A stretch of DNA of 64,000 bases from Chloroflexota bacterium (GTDB lineage Bacteria > Chloroflexota > Anaerolineae > Anaerolineales > Anaerolineaceae), in NCBI GenBank assembly GCA_012798455.1, contig JAAZNC010000034.1, forward strand, positions 1 to 64,000, given 5' to 3'. This document shows, in pieces, positions 28,212 to 36,798 of the stretch (position 1 is the first letter of the stretch; the number at the start of each line of letters is the position of its first letter). Both the position numbers and the translations under genes were made by a program. Under the pieces are notes generated by a model. The model saw nothing but the letters and a program-made list of their open reading frames with translations. It was not told the origin of the DNA and made no database searches.

Positions 28212-29091
28212 AATCATCTCCAAAAACAAGCTGTCTATTTTAATTGCATTGCTGGGATTGGTATTAATTGCAGGTGCTGCTAGTCTGGTTTACCTGGACC
28301 AGCAAACTTTCATTATCGCCTTGTCGATGTTGGGGTTTTTAATGGTATTGACCATTCTTCAATTCGGCAAGTGGATCAATTGGGTGATGCTGTTATTGAG
28401 TATAGGTGCTTATGGATGGATTCAGTACACGTCACAATCTTCACTACTGGGTGCTGTGGTTCTTTCTGGTGTGTATGCTGCGTCAGCTCTGCTGGCTTTG
28501 CTGTTCTCTCATGCGATAAACCGTGAGACGGACTATATTCTCAATCAATACTCCTCCAGCAATGTTCTCATTGAAGAGTTGACTGTGCATGATTCATTGG
28601 GATTAATCAAATGGCATGTCTTCAAACAATTCCTGAGCGAGGAATTTATCCGTTCAAGGCGGTCGAAGAAAAGTGTCAGTGTTCTGATGATGCGTTTGTT
28701 GAATTATCAAGACTATGTGTCGAATGGAAATAAAAAGCAAGCAGAAGATTTGATGACGGAAATTGCCAGGATTAGTTCGACAATATTAAGGACCCTTGAT
28801 AAAGTGTCAAGACGTGACCAGAATACGCTCGGGGCAATTCTCCCCGAGACCTCACAAGACGAGGCAAAAATTGCTGCATCGAGGGTGATCAACGGAATTA
28901 TGCAAAAAGCCAACGCGGCGGTATATATTGGTATTTCTACTTTCCCCGAGGATGCAGTGAACGTTGACAAACTAATCTCAAGAGCTGAAGCGGCGCTTGA
29001 ATTTGCCATTACATCTGAAAGGGAACAGATATCATATGCACAATTAAATGCGGACTCAGGCGCATATTCGCCAGTATCTCGCTTGCACTAG
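28201..29091 (+). CDS. Membrane protein with degenerate GGDEF domain
   Basis: A 296-aa protein with four membrane helices (residues 8-105) and a cytoplasmic GGDEF-fold domain (about 130-285). The catalytic loop reads DQNTL where GGDEF is expected, followed by GAILPETS, so cyclase activity is unlikely. The upstream RTLD is at the spacing of the RxxD inhibitory site, so it may still bind c-di-GMP. It overlaps the BcsB-like gene by 11 nt and ends the cluster before a terminator. A sensor role for the synthase is inferred. Confidence 0.75.
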   Translation: MMNKIISKNKLSILIALLGLVLIAGAASLVYLDQQTFIIALSMLGFLMVLTILQFGKWINWVMLLLSIGAYGWIQYTSQSSLLGAVVLSGVYAASALLALLFSHAINRETDYILNQYSSSNVLIEELTVHDSLGLIKWHVFKQFLSEEFIRSRRSKKSVSVLMMRLLNYQDYVSNGNKKQAEDLMTEIARISSTILRTLDKVSRRDQNTLGAILPETSQDEAKIAASRVINGIMQKANAAVYIGISTFPEDAVNVDKLISRAEAALEFAITSEREQISYAQLNADSGAYSPVSRLH

Positions 29092-29102
29092 ATTGTATAA
29101 CA

Positions 29103-29151
29103 GAAAACAACGACGAGAATATCTATAAGAGTATTTTCGTCGTTGTTTTTC
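29103..29151 (+). terminator. Terminator of the polysaccharide cluster
   Basis: GAAAACAACGACGA pairs with TCGTCGTTGTTTTTC, extended by AATA/TATT, and ends in a T-rich run. It lies 11 nt after the last gene of the cluster. Confidence 0.85.
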
Positions 29152-29183
29152 TTCTTCTTTACTATTCGACCTGGTGAAACGAC

Positions 29184-29206
29184 TATAATAATAGTGGTTC
29201 AACCAC
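29184..29206 (+). promoter_or_regulatory. Possible -10 box with adjoining palindrome
   Basis: TATAAT (29184-29189) is followed at 29194 by GTGGTT-C-AACCAC, a perfect 6+6 palindrome at the predicted start site. No good -35 box was found at 16-18 nt, so an activator might be needed. Confidence 0.35.
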
Positions 29207-29237
29207 AACTTTATTATTACTGAGTAGAGGAATTGGA

Positions 29238-29552
29238 ATGAAAGAGAAGCATTTGTTTTATCAGTTGAATCGCTGTACGGGCTGCCAATTATGCGTGATG
29301 GCATGTTCCCTGGCGCGCGAGGGGGTATGTGGGGAAAAAGAATCATTGATCTCTATCTTGACGCACCCGCAATTTGGCACCTCACAACCGCTGGTTGATC
29401 AATCTTGCATGTGGGAAGAATGTGATGCGCGCTGTGTGGAGGTGTGTTCTCCAGCAGTGCTGCACCTGGTTGCACAAGAGGATTGGGGCAGATTGATGGC
29501 GAACCCAGATTGGAATCCAGTGCCCATTGTGGTGGGGGGAAAACACTCATGA
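29238..29552 (+). CDS. 4Fe-4S ferredoxin-like protein partnered with AOR
   Basis: A 104-aa iron-sulfur protein. The first cysteine group is CTGCQLCVMAC and the second is CMWEECDARCVEVC, enough for one or two 4Fe-4S clusters. Similar proteins are encoded next to tungsten aldehyde oxidoreductases and pass electrons to or from them. It overlaps the AOR gene by 4 nt (ATGA), so coupling is tight. Confidence 0.85.
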   Translation: MKEKHLFYQLNRCTGCQLCVMACSLAREGVCGEKESLISILTHPQFGTSQPLVDQSCMWEECDARCVEVCSPAVLHLVAQEDWGRLMANPDWNPVPIVVGGKHS

Positions 29553-31420
29553 ACAGAGGATATTGTGATAAGGTTGCCCGTATTGATCTGACGAGGCACA
29601 TCGTTTTGATTGAACCTCTAAATGAGAAGTTGAAAGAGCGTTATATTGGCGGGCGCGGTTTTATCGCCCGCTGGTTGGTGGATGAGGTACCAGCTGATCT
29701 GCACCCGTTCGATCCACAAGCGTTGCTGGTAATTGCCACTGGACCACTGATCGGTACCATTGTGCCCACTTCCTCCCGCACTGAAATCGGAGCAGTGGCA
29801 CCAGAAACCGGAATATTTTCGATTGGCAGTGTGGGAGGTAGTTTGGGGACGAAGTTGAAACGAGCTGGCTTGGATGCACTGGTTATCACTGGACGATCGG
29901 AAACACCGGTATACATTTTGATCAGCGATGAAAATATCGAGATCAAAGATGCCAGTTGGTATTGGGGAAAAGATGTCTTTGAAACCGAACATGCTATGCG
30001 AATCGATAACCATGAATCGCGTTTATCCATAGCTTCTATCGCTCCATCTGGAGAAGCGGGTGTTGCTATATCGACTATCATGGTAGACCGAGTACGTTCA
30101 GCCGGACGGGGCGGTTTGGGGGCGGTGATGGGCAGCAAGAACCTCAAAGCGGTAGCGGTCTATGGCTCTGGTAGTGTTCCGATCTACGATCCGCTATCTT
30201 TTTGGAAAGAATGCCAGACACTGCAAAAAGCTGCGACAAAGAAGTACTTTGCCAGCCGCTGGAAATCAGGCACTTATGGTGCTCTAACACGTTATAACAA
30301 AGCCGGTGCATTGACCACTTATAATGCTCAAAAAACCGCCTTTGAGTTTATCGATCAGATCAGCGCTGAATGTTACAACGAGAATTTCAAGATCGGTATG
30401 CGGGCTTGTATTGGTTGTTCCATGCCGTGCTGGTCCATCTATACGGTGCAGACTGGAAAATTCAAGAATCTGTATAGCGATAGTGTGAATGCATCGACTT
30501 TCAAAGAATTGGGAGCGCGCTGCGGAATGCATGAGATGGATGCAATTTTACGTGCCCATGATGATCTCAACCGCTTTGGATTGGATACCATTTCCACGCC
30601 GGCGGTCATTTCTTTTGCCATGGAATGTTATCAGCGCGGTATTATCACTTCCCGGGATTGCGATGGACTGGAATTATCCTGGGGCAATACAGACGCGATC
30701 ATTCCGCTGATTGAATGGATCGGTAAAAACCAGGGATTTGGTGCGCAGCTTGCCAGAGGTGTGCGGGCTTGTGCAAAGGAATGGGGTGCAGATGCTAACA
30801 GCTATGCCCTACATGTCAAAGGACTGGAGACAGTGGCAACGGATCCACGTGGACAACCATCCTGGGGATTGGGATACGCCACTTCCAGTCGCGGAGCCTG
30901 CCACATGCGTGCCTATGGCAATTTCGAATACGGTGGGATGGATGATGCCAGCATGATCCGCATTTCGGGCACCACTGCTATCGGGGAGCGCTTTGGCACG
31001 ACTGGTAAGGGAAAAGCCGGAGCATTTTTGGAAGATATGCATGCCTTTGGCGATTCGCTGGGTACCTGTAAGTTTATGACGCGCGCCGACCTGGGATTCC
31101 CGGAAGCGCTGGTTGGTGTTTTGAATACTGCTACCGGAGCGAGTTACAGTGCCGATTCTTTGTATAATGTGGGCGAAAGAATCTCCAATCTTGAGAGAAT
31201 CGCAAATCTACAGCGTGGCATTACCCCTGCGGATGATACATTGCCGGAACGCTATTTGAAGGAAGCAGTTCCCGAAGGACCCGCTAAAGGAAAAATTTGT
31301 GACCTGGAACCCATGTTGAGAGAGTATTACCAGCATCGCCAGTGGAATTGGGAGGATGGTTATCCCTCGCCGGATAAATTAGAACAGGTTGGGTTGGATA
31401 GGGAAGGGAATGATATATGA
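29549..31420 (+). CDS. Aldehyde ferredoxin oxidoreductase (tungstopterin enzyme)
   Basis: Cytoplasmic enzyme (623 aa) oxidising aldehydes to acids with ferredoxin reduction, or the reverse. The N-domain has IGGRGFIARWL and ATGPLIGT; the 4Fe-4S ligands are CIGCSMPC at about residue 286 and a late Cys in LGTCKFMT at about 506, matching the family positions. ATG 29549 is used because it overlaps the ferredoxin stop; the ORF-track start at 29444 lies deep inside the ferredoxin gene. A MobB-like gene 3.6 kb away may serve the pterin cofactor. Substrate unknown. Confidence 0.93.
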   Translation: MNRGYCDKVARIDLTRHIVLIEPLNEKLKERYIGGRGFIARWLVDEVPADLHPFDPQALLVIATGPLIGTIVPTSSRTEIGAVAPETGIFSIGSVGGSLGTKLKRAGLDALVITGRSETPVYILISDENIEIKDASWYWGKDVFETEHAMRIDNHESRLSIASIAPSGEAGVAISTIMVDRVRSAGRGGLGAVMGSKNLKAVAVYGSGSVPIYDPLSFWKECQTLQKAATKKYFASRWKSGTYGALTRYNKAGALTTYNAQKTAFEFIDQISAECYNENFKIGMRACIGCSMPCWSIYTVQTGKFKNLYSDSVNASTFKELGARCGMHEMDAILRAHDDLNRFGLDTISTPAVISFAMECYQRGIITSRDCDGLELSWGNTDAIIPLIEWIGKNQGFGAQLARGVRACAKEWGADANSYALHVKGLETVATDPRGQPSWGLGYATSSRGACHMRAYGNFEYGGMDDASMIRISGTTAIGERFGTTGKGKAGAFLEDMHAFGDSLGTCKFMTRADLGFPEALVGVLNTATGASYSADSLYNVGERISNLERIANLQRGITPADDTLPERYLKEAVPEGPAKGKICDLEPMLREYYQHRQWNWEDGYPSPDKLEQVGLDREGNDI

Positions 31421-31959
31421 GAGAAGCAAGGTCTCTAGGAAGATCAGTTGCACCACTGGCTGACTATGCCCGCCAGGGAGCCACGCAGATCGCCATCATT
31501 GTGCCAGATGTGGAAAAGACAGCCGCTCATTACATGCACCTCTTTGGAATAGGTCCATGGCATTTCTATACCTATAAGAAACCTTTGTTGAAGCACATGA
31601 CCTACTATGGGAAGCCAGCCAATTATGTCATGCGTATTGCGCTATCCTATTTTGGACCTACCCGTATTGAATTGATCCAATCAATAGCTGGGGAATCCAT
31701 ATATACAGATTTTGTGCGCGAACACGGTTATGGAGTACACCATATTGGATTGGTCGTGGCAGATATGGATAGAGCTCTGCAGGATGCGACTTCTGCCGGA
31801 TTGACCATGACCATGGATGGTGCGGGGTTTGGATTGAGCGGGGACGGACATTTTGCGTATTTGAATACCGAGAAAGAACTGGGTGTGACCATCGAGTTCA
31901 TTGAAAATCCCCAGAATCGAGTGCTACCCGAAAAGATCTTCCCTGATATGCAAAATTGA
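31417..31959 (+). CDS. VOC-superfamily (glyoxalase-like) protein
   Basis: A 180-aa protein with one or two VOC beta-alpha-beta modules: QIAIIVPDVEKTAAHYMHLF and later VHHIGLVVADMDRALQ. The conserved metal-ligand pattern is near Q, H and E (TIEFIENP). Relatives include methylmalonyl-CoA epimerases and glyoxalases. It overlaps the AOR gene by 4 nt, so it may process a substrate or product of AOR. Specific activity unknown. Confidence 0.8.
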   Translation: MREARSLGRSVAPLADYARQGATQIAIIVPDVEKTAAHYMHLFGIGPWHFYTYKKPLLKHMTYYGKPANYVMRIALSYFGPTRIELIQSIAGESIYTDFVREHGYGVHHIGLVVADMDRALQDATSAGLTMTMDGAGFGLSGDGHFAYLNTEKELGVTIEFIENPQNRVLPEKIFPDMQN

Positions 31960-31976
31960 GATGATTGCAAAGGAGG

Positions 31977-32008
31977 GCGGGGTCAGGAAACATCCTGACT
32001 CCTTTTTC
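31977..32008 (+). terminator. Terminator after the AOR operon
   Basis: GGGGTCAGGA pairs with TCCTGACTCC around AACA, followed by TTTTTCTTT. It separates the AOR operon from proB. Confidence 0.8.
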
Positions 32009-32086
32009 TTTATACTCGAGAGCTCGCCGAACTTCCCATTTGCACGCCGCTTTTGATATACTAGGAAGAATTATCGGGAGGACGCT

Positions 32087-33205
32087 ATGCATTATCGGCG
32101 GATAATCATTAAGATCGGCACGTCTACGCTTACTGGCGGTTCGCGCGCACTGTATTATCCCCGAATTGTGGCGCTTGCGCGTCAGGTCAAAACGCTGCAA
32201 GAACAGTGCTGTCAGACTGTGCTGGTTTCTTCGGGCGCCATTGCTGCTGGTAAAGAGGCGCTCAATTTTCCCAACCTCGGTAAACATATTCCCGCCAAAC
32301 AGATGCTGGCAGCCATCGGGCAACCGCGCTTGATGGCGATCTACGAGCAGATCTTTTCTATGTATGGCATTCATGTAGGTCAGGTGTTGCTCACCCGCAC
32401 CGATATCACCAACCGCAAGAGCTATATCAATGCACGCGGTACGCTGGAAACCTTGCTTGAAAACAATGTACTACCGATCGTCAATGAGAATGACACCACT
32501 GCCACTGACGAGATTGGCATAGGTGATAATGATAATCTATCTGCACTGGTGGCGACCATGCTGGAAGCGGATTTGCTGCTTTTATTGACCGATATTGATG
32601 GATTGTATGATGGCAATCCGGCGGATAAATGCTCCAGGCTTATCAAAGAGATCAGAGAAGCAGAGATACCTCCAATCGTTTGGGACGCGGTTGGCGGTTC
32701 CAACTCTGGGTTGGGAACAGGTGGCATGCTGACCAAATTGCAGGCGGCTGAAGTGGCACGCCGTAGCGGTACTACTGTGGTCATCGCACACGGGGAAAAT
32801 GAGAATATCCTGCAGCAGATCATGGATGGAGATACACCCGGTACATGGATCTACCCGCTGGAGGATAAAATGGAAAGCCGCAAACGCTATTTACTGGCGA
32901 GTGCTCAGAAAGGAGTGGGGGTGGTAATTGACGAAGGAGCTTTGAAAGCTTTGCAAAAAGGGGGCAGTTTGCTGCCGGTGGGTGTGAAAACAGTGCGTGG
33001 AGAATTCCAGCGCGGTGATGTAATCTATGTACTTGACCAGAGCGGTAAGTCTTGTGCATTGGGGCGCTGCACCTATGCGGCAGATGAGATTGCACGTGTC
33101 AAAGGGATGCACACCAGTCAGATCGAGTCGGTGTTGGGATATTTATATGCCGAAGAGATGATCCATCATGATGATCTGGTATTTCTGAAAGGCAAAGGAG
33201 GGTAA
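32087..33205 (+). CDS. proB: Glutamate 5-kinase with PUA domain
   Basis: First step of proline synthesis: phosphorylates glutamate to gamma-glutamyl phosphate. The amino-acid-kinase domain shows IIIKIGTSTLTGG, VSSGAIAAGKE, NENDTTATDEI and GDNDNLSALVA; a C-terminal PUA domain (about residues 275-355) makes the full 372-aa form. It starts behind GGGAGGACGCT. A weak extended -10 (TGATATACT) is upstream. It is followed 2 nt later by proA. Confidence 0.96.
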   Translation: MHYRRIIIKIGTSTLTGGSRALYYPRIVALARQVKTLQEQCCQTVLVSSGAIAAGKEALNFPNLGKHIPAKQMLAAIGQPRLMAIYEQIFSMYGIHVGQVLLTRTDITNRKSYINARGTLETLLENNVLPIVNENDTTATDEIGIGDNDNLSALVATMLEADLLLLLTDIDGLYDGNPADKCSRLIKEIREAEIPPIVWDAVGGSNSGLGTGGMLTKLQAAEVARRSGTTVVIAHGENENILQQIMDGDTPGTWIYPLEDKMESRKRYLLASAQKGVGVVIDEGALKALQKGGSLLPVGVKTVRGEFQRGDVIYVLDQSGKSCALGRCTYAADEIARVKGMHTSQIESVLGYLYAEEMIHHDDLVFLKGKGG

Positions 33206-33207
33206 GT

Positions 33208-34470
33208 ATGACATCAGTCCTTGAAATATGCCAGCAAGCAAAAACAGCATCGCATGCCTTATCTAAATCTACTTCTCAACAGCGTAATCAAGTCTTACTC
33301 ACTCTGGTCGATATTTTACAAAATAGGCAAGCTCGTATCCTGGAACAGAATCTGGCAGATTGTGAAGAAGTGCGATCAAAAGGACTGAATCCTGCCTTGT
33401 TGGAACGGCTCAAACTTGATGAGAAACGCATCGCTGCCATGGCAGACGGTGTACAGGTGGTAGCCGCCTTGCCGGACCCACTCGATCAACGGTGCGGTCA
33501 AAAAGAGCTACCCAACGGACTGCATATCTATAAGCAGCATGTCCCGCTGGGAGTACTGGCGGTGATCTATGAATCACGCCCTAATGTGACCATTGATGTG
33601 GCTGCTCTGGCGATCAAATCGGGCAACGCGGTCATCTTGCGTGGGGGAAAAGAGACTTTACGGACCAATGCCGTTTTGGTGGATTGCGTGCAGACAGCAA
33701 TGCAAAAAATTGATATTCCCAGTGCTGCGGTACAGTTTATCAATGATCCGGATCACTCATTGGTGGAAGAGTTATTGGGAATGTATCCCTATGTGGATAT
33801 GCTCATCCCGCGGGGTGGGGCAGATTTACACCGCTACTGCCGTGAACACAGCCGCATCCCGGTCATCACAGGTGGTATCGGCATCTGTCATCTATTTATC
33901 GATGAGAGCGCCGATCAATCCCGTGCACTGGAGGTGATCGCCAACGCCAAAATACAGCGTCCTACCGTTTGTAATGCATTAGATACTGTAATTGTGCATG
34001 AAAGGATCGCGGCTGCTTTTCTATCGCTCCTGATCGACCGCACAAAAAAAGAAAAAGTGACCCTGCACATCCCCTCCGACCTGTTGCAGATATTAATGAT
34101 CGATTCATGGGAGTATATACAACAAATATCTGAAGGTGATTATGATAAGGAGTGGCTTTCGCTGGATCTGAGCGTGAAAGTAGTGCGGAATGTGGATGAA
34201 GCCATTACATTTATTGGAAAACACAGCACTGGTCATTCTGACGGCATCTTGACGGAAAATGATGCCAATGCCGCTCATTTCCTGCGGATGGTCGATTCGG
34301 CGGTGGTATATGTGAATGCCAGCACCCGTTTTACGGATGGTGCGGAGTTGGGCTTAGGCGCGGAGGTGGCGATTTCTACCCAGCGCTTGCATGCGCGCGG
34401 TCCTATGGCGCTGCAAGAATTAACTACTTATAAATGGGTGGTGAAAGGAAATTACCATACCCGTGTTTGA
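33208..34470 (+). CDS. proA: Gamma-glutamyl phosphate reductase
   Basis: Second step of proline synthesis: reduces gamma-glutamyl phosphate to glutamate semialdehyde with NADPH. The 420-aa protein has VIYESRPNVTIDVAALAIKSG, the catalytic cysteine in RPTVCNALDT, and GAELGLGAEVAIST near the C-terminus. It starts 2 nt after proB, an operon spacing, and a terminator follows. Confidence 0.97.
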   Translation: MTSVLEICQQAKTASHALSKSTSQQRNQVLLTLVDILQNRQARILEQNLADCEEVRSKGLNPALLERLKLDEKRIAAMADGVQVVAALPDPLDQRCGQKELPNGLHIYKQHVPLGVLAVIYESRPNVTIDVAALAIKSGNAVILRGGKETLRTNAVLVDCVQTAMQKIDIPSAAVQFINDPDHSLVEELLGMYPYVDMLIPRGGADLHRYCREHSRIPVITGGIGICHLFIDESADQSRALEVIANAKIQRPTVCNALDTVIVHERIAAAFLSLLIDRTKKEKVTLHIPSDLLQILMIDSWEYIQQISEGDYDKEWLSLDLSVKVVRNVDEAITFIGKHSTGHSDGILTENDANAAHFLRMVDSAVVYVNASTRFTDGAELGLGAEVAISTQRLHARGPMALQELTTYKWVVKGNYHTRV

Positions 34471-34478
34471 TCAACAAG

Positions 34479-34508
34479 AAAGCCGCCACAATAATGTGAC
34501 GGCTTTTT
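34479..34508 (+). terminator. Terminator after proBA
   Basis: AAAGCCGCCACA pairs with TGTGACGGCTTT around ATAA with one mismatch, then T-run. It can also act on the minus-strand gene that ends at 34544. Confidence 0.8.
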
Positions 34509-34543
34509 CTTTATAACATTAATATTGCTTAGAATGAATTACT

Positions 34544-34714
34544 TTAGAAACCTTTAAGAGCGTTTCCAAGCCACAGCAGGACGAAACCTGCGGCTACCAA
34601 CCAGAATTCATAACCGCCGATGAGAGGGAGGGCAACAAAATTGCCGATGATCCCAAGGACGCCTAGGATGGTTGAGAGCCAAAAAACGAGTTTGGTGGGA
34701 GGACTGAGTTTCAT
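34544..34714 (-). CDS. Small membrane protein, 56 aa, missed by the ORF track
   Basis: The minus strand has ATG at 34714 behind a strong AAAGGAG and reads to TAA. The peptide begins MKLSPPTKLVFWLS and ends WLGNALKGF, with two hydrophobic segments (about 8-30 and 35-52). Good ribosome-binding site and protein-like composition support it as real. It follows the 51-aa gene in the same direction. No function is known to me. Confidence 0.65.
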   Translation of the reverse strand: MKLSPPTKLVFWLSTILGVLGIIGNFVALPLIGGYEFWLVAAGFVLLWLGNALKGF

Positions 34715-34819
34715 GATTTTCTCCTTTCTTTAGTTTCTATACTTAATATAACGAGAAAATCATGTAAAAGTTGCATTTATTCGGACATTGACGAATTGTT
34801 AATAAAGCAAAAAAGTTCC

Positions 34820-34975
34820 TTATTCGGCGTTTTTAATGGTGATTTCCACTTCCTTAACAACTTCCACACCTCGTAGTGCTTTTAACATGCCTAGAATGGT
34901 TTGGGTGATGATCTCTGCCGGAAATTGGGTCAGAGAGATTTCTTCGCCATTCACTTTGATCTGAATCTCGCTCAT
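34820..34975 (-). CDS. Small soluble protein, 51 aa, missed by the ORF track
   Basis: ATG 34975 lies 13 nt downstream of the MobB-like gene behind AAAGGAGATCAAA. It starts MSEIQIKVNGEEISL and continues into a helix PAEIITQTILGMLKAL and a strand EVEITIKN. Such compact beta-alpha-beta composition and correct spacing suggest a genuine gene coupled to the MobB-like protein. Function unknown. Confidence 0.7.
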   Translation of the reverse strand: MSEIQIKVNGEEISLTQFPAEIITQTILGMLKALRGVEVVKEVEITIKNAE

Positions 34976-34988
34976 TTTGATCTCCTTT

Positions 34989-35435
34989 TCATTTGAGCTT
35001 TTTTTGTCTTATTTTTTGGTAGAGGTCTTCAAAATTGCCATCATAAGTAGAAATGGTGTTAGTTCGGAGATCTATCTCTCCCAGACGGATCTTAGGAATC
35101 CAATCTTCCAGTGCGCCTTCCACGAAGATGAAATCATAGTTGTTTTGCTGCAGCATGTGGTTGATGATCTGGCGAGTTGAAAGCGGTTTTTTAATCAAGA
35201 AGGTCGTCTCGTTGGTGGATGAGAATGCCACCGTTTCAGCTCCAGCCTGACCATAAAGGAAGGTATCTTTTCCTTCGGTATCCAGGTCGATAGCTTGATT
35301 GGACACCTTTACGACACCAACATGCTGCCCTTCTGCGGTTAAATGATTGACAATGTGGCGGATCAAATAAGTCTTACCAACGCCTGAATGCCCATAAAAA
35401 CCTAAAATGAAGGGTTTGGGTTGAATTTTATTCAC
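34989..35435 (-). CDS. MobB-like GTP-binding protein
   Basis: A 148-aa P-loop protein of the molybdopterin-guanine-dinucleotide adaptor family. Motifs: P-loop GHSGVGKTYL, VKVSNQAIDLDTEGKDT and VEGALEDWIPKI. MobB binds GTP and helps MobA attach GMP to the pterin cofactor. Here it may support cofactor supply to the AOR enzyme encoded 3.6 kb away. No MobA gene is in the window. Confidence 0.85.
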   Translation of the reverse strand: MNKIQPKPFILGFYGHSGVGKTYLIRHIVNHLTAEGQHVGVVKVSNQAIDLDTEGKDTFLYGQAGAETVAFSSTNETTFLIKKPLSTRQIINHMLQQNNYDFIFVEGALEDWIPKIRLGEIDLRTNTISTYDGNFEDLYQKIRQKKLK

Positions 35436-35505
35436 CTTCTTATTGTAGCGGAAAAATACTGGATTAGGGATTTAAATTTGAACCTGCATTAGTATTGGTT
35501 GGTAT

Positions 35506-35940
35506 CTATGCATTACCCATAATCTTTATACAATAAGTGCGTTCTTGTGGTCCATCCAGTTCCACAAAATAAATATTTTGTCTTCCCCCTGTGATTATTT
35601 TCCCGTCATTGAGTGGGAAGAAAACTTCGAATCCCAGTAAAGCACTACGTAAATGGCAGGGAGCATTGATCGCCATCTGCCCATCGCTGTGAAGATAACG
35701 CGCATGATGATATGAATATTCATCGGGGACCAGACGCTGGATCAATTCTTTAAGATCACTTTCAATATCGGGTAGTCCTTCGTTTACGGTGATTGCTGAA
35801 GTCGTATGTTTGGACAGGATGAATACCATCCCATCCTTTATTCCCGAGTCTTTTACCTTGCTGTGAACGGTATTCGAAATATTGATGATCTCCGTTTCCT
35901 GTTCTGTGATAATGTGTATTTCTTCATAATAGGTCTTCAT
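35506..35940 (-). CDS. YjbQ-family (UPF0047) protein
   Basis: A 144-aa small protein. The histidine motif SKHTTSAITVNE, the segment RYLHSDGQM and the C-terminal GRRQNIYFVELDGPQERT are diagnostic of the family. YjbQ proteins have weak thiamine-phosphate-synthase activity in vitro, but their true role is not settled. It is the last of three tightly spaced genes with the amidohydrolase and PfkB kinase (2-4 nt gaps). Confidence 0.88.
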   Translation of the reverse strand: MKTYYEEIHIITEQETEIINISNTVHSKVKDSGIKDGMVFILSKHTTSAITVNEGLPDIESDLKELIQRLVPDEYSYHHARYLHSDGQMAINAPCHLRSALLGFEVFFPLNDGKIITGGRQNIYFVELDGPQERTYCIKIMGNA

Positions 35941-35942
35941 AA

Positions 35943-36794
35943 TTAATCTCCGGTTAATAATTTTAAAGGAGTGTTGAGAAAGGCGTTATCGGTAAACTCC
36001 TGACTGAATGCCAGAGAATTGAATCCACGAACAGCTCGGCGCATATCTTGCCGTGGATAATTGCTGCCGTATATCGTTTTACGGATTAGATTCCTTTCAA
36101 AGACGTTTTTACCGATGGTGGTACCTATAACGTGTTGGAGGCATTCTTGAGGGGTTCCACTATAAACGACTGATGTATCAAGATATACATTTTCGTATTT
36201 GATTGCTAGCATAATGGCTTCTTCTACCCAAGGCCAACCAAGATGCGCGATCACAATATTGGTATTTGGATGTTTCTGAATGGTTTCTTCCAGATCGCCA
36301 GGATGGGCAAGTTTAGATAATCCATGCGGCGCCCAACTGAGGCCGCAGTGGATCAGAACAGGCACTTTTAATGAACTGCACAATTGAAAAATGGGATCAA
36401 TTTTATTCTCATCGAGCAGAGAAAAATGCTGGAGGGCTGGATCGAGTTTCAATCCCTTTAACCCCAGTTCCTTTATAGCAAATTCAAGATCTTGACACGC
36501 TGTTTTTGAATTTGGATCCACCGAGGCAAACCCAAGGAATCGCTTGTTCTTTTTGACCAGTTGTGCAACGACTTCATTAGAGGGTATTTTGCAGCTGAAT
36601 GCGGATGAACAATCGATTGGCAGTAGTACACATTGATCAATCCCCGCAGCGTCCATCTCTAGTATGAACACTCGTAGAGGTTGGGCGGGAAACAGCAATC
36701 CGAATACGTTTTGAATTGCATCAGAAAGTGCGGGGTCGTTTTCTTGAATTTCCCTAATCATCATTGGGTGGGTGTGAAAATCTATTTTCATCAT
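35943..36794 (-). CDS. TIM-barrel amidohydrolase-family protein
   Basis: A 283-aa metal-dependent hydrolase of the Amidohydro_2 group. Metal and active-site motifs are visible: DFHTHP at the start, GLKLDP, LIHCGLS, IVIAHLGWP and GSNYPRQD near the end. Relatives are decarboxylases, lactonases and hydrolases of small carboxylates; the substrate cannot be read from sequence. It lies 4 nt after the PfkB kinase gene, so it is probably part of the same sugar pathway. Confidence 0.8.
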   Translation of the reverse strand: MMKIDFHTHPMMIREIQENDPALSDAIQNVFGLLFPAQPLRVFILEMDAAGIDQCVLLPIDCSSAFSCKIPSNEVVAQLVKKNKRFLGFASVDPNSKTACQDLEFAIKELGLKGLKLDPALQHFSLLDENKIDPIFQLCSSLKVPVLIHCGLSWAPHGLSKLAHPGDLEETIQKHPNTNIVIAHLGWPWVEEAIMLAIKYENVYLDTSVVYSGTPQECLQHVIGTTIGKNVFERNLIRKTIYGSNYPRQDMRRAVRGFNSLAFSQEFTDNAFLNTPLKLLTGD

Positions 36795-36798
36795 GACC

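Noticed and set aside
29641-30147. Minus-strand ORF of 168 aa opposite AOR
   Set aside because: Antisense shadow within the AOR N-domain; no ribosome-binding site or family motif seen.
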